From the NCBI RefSeq assembly GCF_018129985.1, contig NZ_JAFCKT010000007.1, positions 233,009 to 297,008 of the forward strand: a stretch of 64,000 nucleotides of DNA, given 5' to 3'. A program made the translations under genes and the position numbers. Positions 62,444 through 64,000 of this stretch are shown here, piece by piece. Below the pieces are notes generated by a model that worked only from the letters and a program-made list of their open reading frames with translations, ran no database searches and had not been told where the DNA came from. Positions within the stretch are counted from its first letter, which is position 1. Each line of letters opens with the position of its first letter. Source of the DNA: Bradyrhizobium sp. SZCCT0148. GTDB lineage: Bacteria; Pseudomonadota; Alphaproteobacteria; Rhizobiales; Xanthobacteraceae.

Positions 62444-64000
62444 TTAGCGGAGCAGCTGCAGCACGCTCTGCTGCGACTGGTTGGCCAGCGACAGCGCGGA
62501 GACCGCGATGGACTGGCGGGTCGACAGCGCCTGGCTGTTGGCCGCTTCGGTGTTGGTGTCGGCCAGCGTCAGGTTGGACGAACCGGTCTGCAGCACGTTG
62601 ATCAGGCTCTTGTTGAAGTCCTGACGAACCTGCACCACCGAGAGGTTCGAACCGAGGCTCGACGCTTCCGAGCGCAGCGTGCTCGACGCGGCGTTCAGGT
62701 TCGACAGCACCTTGTTGGTGGCAGCGTTGTCGATGAAGTCGACACCGCTGGTCAGCGCAGCGAGGCCCAGACCCTTGGAGTTGTAGGTCACGCCCGTGAT
62801 GCTCAGGTTCGACTTGCCGGTCTCGTCGAACACCAGCTTGAGCTGGTCACCGTTCAAGAGGTTGACACCGTTGAACGAGGAGTCCTGCGAGGTCGTGTCG
62901 ATCTGGTTCAGGATGTTGTTGTACTGGTTGACCAGGTTGGCACGGGAGGTCTGTGCAACCGTATCCTGGACGGGGGTGGAAGCCGTCGAGAAGGTCAGCG
63001 ACGAGGTCAGCGTACCGCCGATCGAACCACCCGCGGCGCTCGAACCGATGGTCGAGGACGCGTAGTCGTTGGTGGTCGAGACCGTCAGCAGGCCGTTGGC
63101 GTCGATCGTTGCCGTCAGGTTGTTGGCCTGCAGCTTGGTATTGAGCTGATCGAGCGTCTTGACCGTGCCGTTGGTGCCGTCGCCGAACGTGACATTGACC
63201 GCCGTGCCGCCGTTGAAGGAGGAGAAGGTCAAGGTCTTGCCGGAGATGCCGCCGACGCCGGAGGTGCGAGCCGCCGTGAAAGCGGTTGCCGTACCGGTGT
63301 TGCCGGCAAGGCCGAGCACGTTCAGCGCGTTGCCTGTGCCCGTGACCGACAGATCGGCGTTGACGCCGGTCGAGATCTTGAGCTGGCCGGAGGCGTTGAT
63401 CGACGAGTTGGTCTGGCCGGTGGCGGTCGCAAGCGTCGCGGTGCCGTTGGCGTTGACCGTAGCGGTCTGGACGCCGGTGGCGAGGTCGATCGCCTTCAGC
63501 ACGTCGTTGACCGTACCGCCCTGCAGGTAGACCGTCGAGTTGCCGGCGCCGTCGGTGAGGACGTTGCCGCTCGCGCCGAACCCGCTCGGAACACTCGGAG
63601 CACCGGTCGAACCCGGGATCGGGGCGTTCTTGAAGGTGATGACGTGACCGTCGACGTTCAGCGTCGAGCCGTCCGCAATCGTCGCACCCAGCGAAGCCGA
63701 GCTGGTGGTGCGGGTGGCGCTGACGGTGGCGTTGCCGCCGCCGACGGCCGACGTCAGACCGAGAGCATTGAGCAGATCGGCCTTGCCGGTGACGCTGAGA
63801 TCAGCACCCGTCGAGCTCTTCAGCGTGACAGCGCTCGCAGCGACGCTCGAGGCGGTCTGGCCGGCGCTCGTGGCCAAGGTCGCGGCACCCGAACTGATGG
63901 ACACCGTCTTGACGCCGCTGGCCAGATCGATCGCGCTCAACAGGTCGTTGACGGTCGCAGCCGGCGTGCCGGCGGTGCCGAGATAGACGGTGCTGTTGCC
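62444..64000 (-). CDS. fliC: Flagellin (long form), copy 4 (N-terminus outside window)
   Basis: The 518 C-terminal residues are present; the frame stays open to base 64000 (GNSTVYLGTAGTPAATVNDL at the edge), so the missing part should be about 240 residues. The TTG-started 498-residue frame is therefore not a true start. Second internal repeat and conserved C-terminus (SIAVSALSLANQSQQSVLQL LR) match copies 2 and 3. Confidence 0.95.
   Translation of the reverse strand, partial: GNSTVYLGTAGTPAATVNDLLSAIDLASGVKTVSISSGAATLATSAGQTASSVAASAVTLKSSTGADLSVTGKADLLNALGLTSAVGGGNATVSATRTTSSASLGATIADGSTLNVDGHVITFKNAPIPGSTGAPSVPSGFGASGNVLTDGAGNSTVYLQGGTVNDVLKAIDLATGVQTATVNANGTATLATATGQTNSSINASGQLKISTGVNADLSVTGTGNALNVLGLAGNTGTATAFTAARTSGVGGISGKTLTFSSFNGGTAVNVTFGDGTNGTVKTLDQLNTKLQANNLTATIDANGLLTVSTTNDYASSTIGSSAAGGSIGGTLTSSLTFSTASTPVQDTVAQTSRANLVNQYNNILNQIDTTSQDSSFNGVNLLNGDQLKLVFDETGKSNLSITGVTYNSKGLGLAALTSGVDFIDNAATNKVLSNLNAASSTLRSEASSLGSNLSVVQVRQDFNKSLINVLQTGSSNLTLADTNTEAANSQALSTRQSIAVSALSLANQSQQSVLQLLR

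Noticed and set aside
62444..63940. 498-residue start (TTG 63940) for flagellin 4
   Set aside because: The frame continues to the window edge with the expected flagellin sequence, so the true start is outside.

Overview
The window comes from a high-GC alphaproteobacterium, most likely a Bradyrhizobium or close relative (Nitrobacteraceae). The reasons are an array of ~760-residue flagellins, a Caulobacter-like flagellar control set (CckA, FliX, FlaF, CtrA-type TTAA-N7-TTAA boxes, sigma-54 promoters), a DksA that lacks most zinc ligands, and several families of short dispersed palindromic repeats typical of these genomes. No rRNA, tRNA, CRISPR array, IS element or prophage was seen.

Left third (1-26.5 kb), mixed metabolism and regulation. 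Bases 1-5.9 kb look like a sulfide/persulfide response module. A BigR/SqrR-type ArsR repressor with both sensor cysteines reads leftwards into an RND efflux pump. It is divergent from sqr (type I sulfide:quinone reductase), trxC, a DUF2892 membrane protein and ccoG. A perfect 16-bp palindrome overlaps both divergent promoters. Then come a divergent transglutaminase-like pair, a GNAT-like acyltransferase, a FrnE-type oxidoreductase, an XRE/MmyB-type regulator and small membrane proteins. A 1.1-kb noncoding stretch follows, flanked by two copies of a 225-bp sequence. Next is a SET-domain protein close to a histone-H1-like Lys/Arg-rich protein. A TetR-controlled cluster comes after that (carotenoid-cleavage-type oxygenase plus three membrane proteins) with two matched operator pairs. 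The rest of this third holds class I fumarase, a LuxR-type regulator, a glutathione transferase and a Tim44-domain protein.

Right two thirds (26.6-64 kb), flagellar region. cckA sits at the end of flgB-flgC-fliE-fliQ-fliR-flhB. Divergent to it is fliO-fliP. A second leftward operon carries fliL-fliM-(PflI-like)-(MotE-like) and ends near a 1252-residue AMIN/TPR lipoprotein. flgF-flgG-flgA-flgH follow, from a sigma-54 promoter. About 4.8 kb of non-flagellar genes interrupt the cluster: a hydratase, two oxidoreductase/HxlR divergent pairs and dksA. Then come fliX divergent from flgI-flgJ(N)-flgN-like, a FlaG-like gene, flaF, and four tandem flagellin genes. Each of the four is followed by a GC-rich terminator; the last gene runs off the window edge.

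Regulatory reading: CckA should feed CtrA, CtrA boxes lie before flgB, the TPR gene, fliX/flgI, flaF and flagellin 1, and sigma-54 elements lie before flgF and flgI. This matches a Caulobacter-style class II to class III cascade, inferred from sequence alone.
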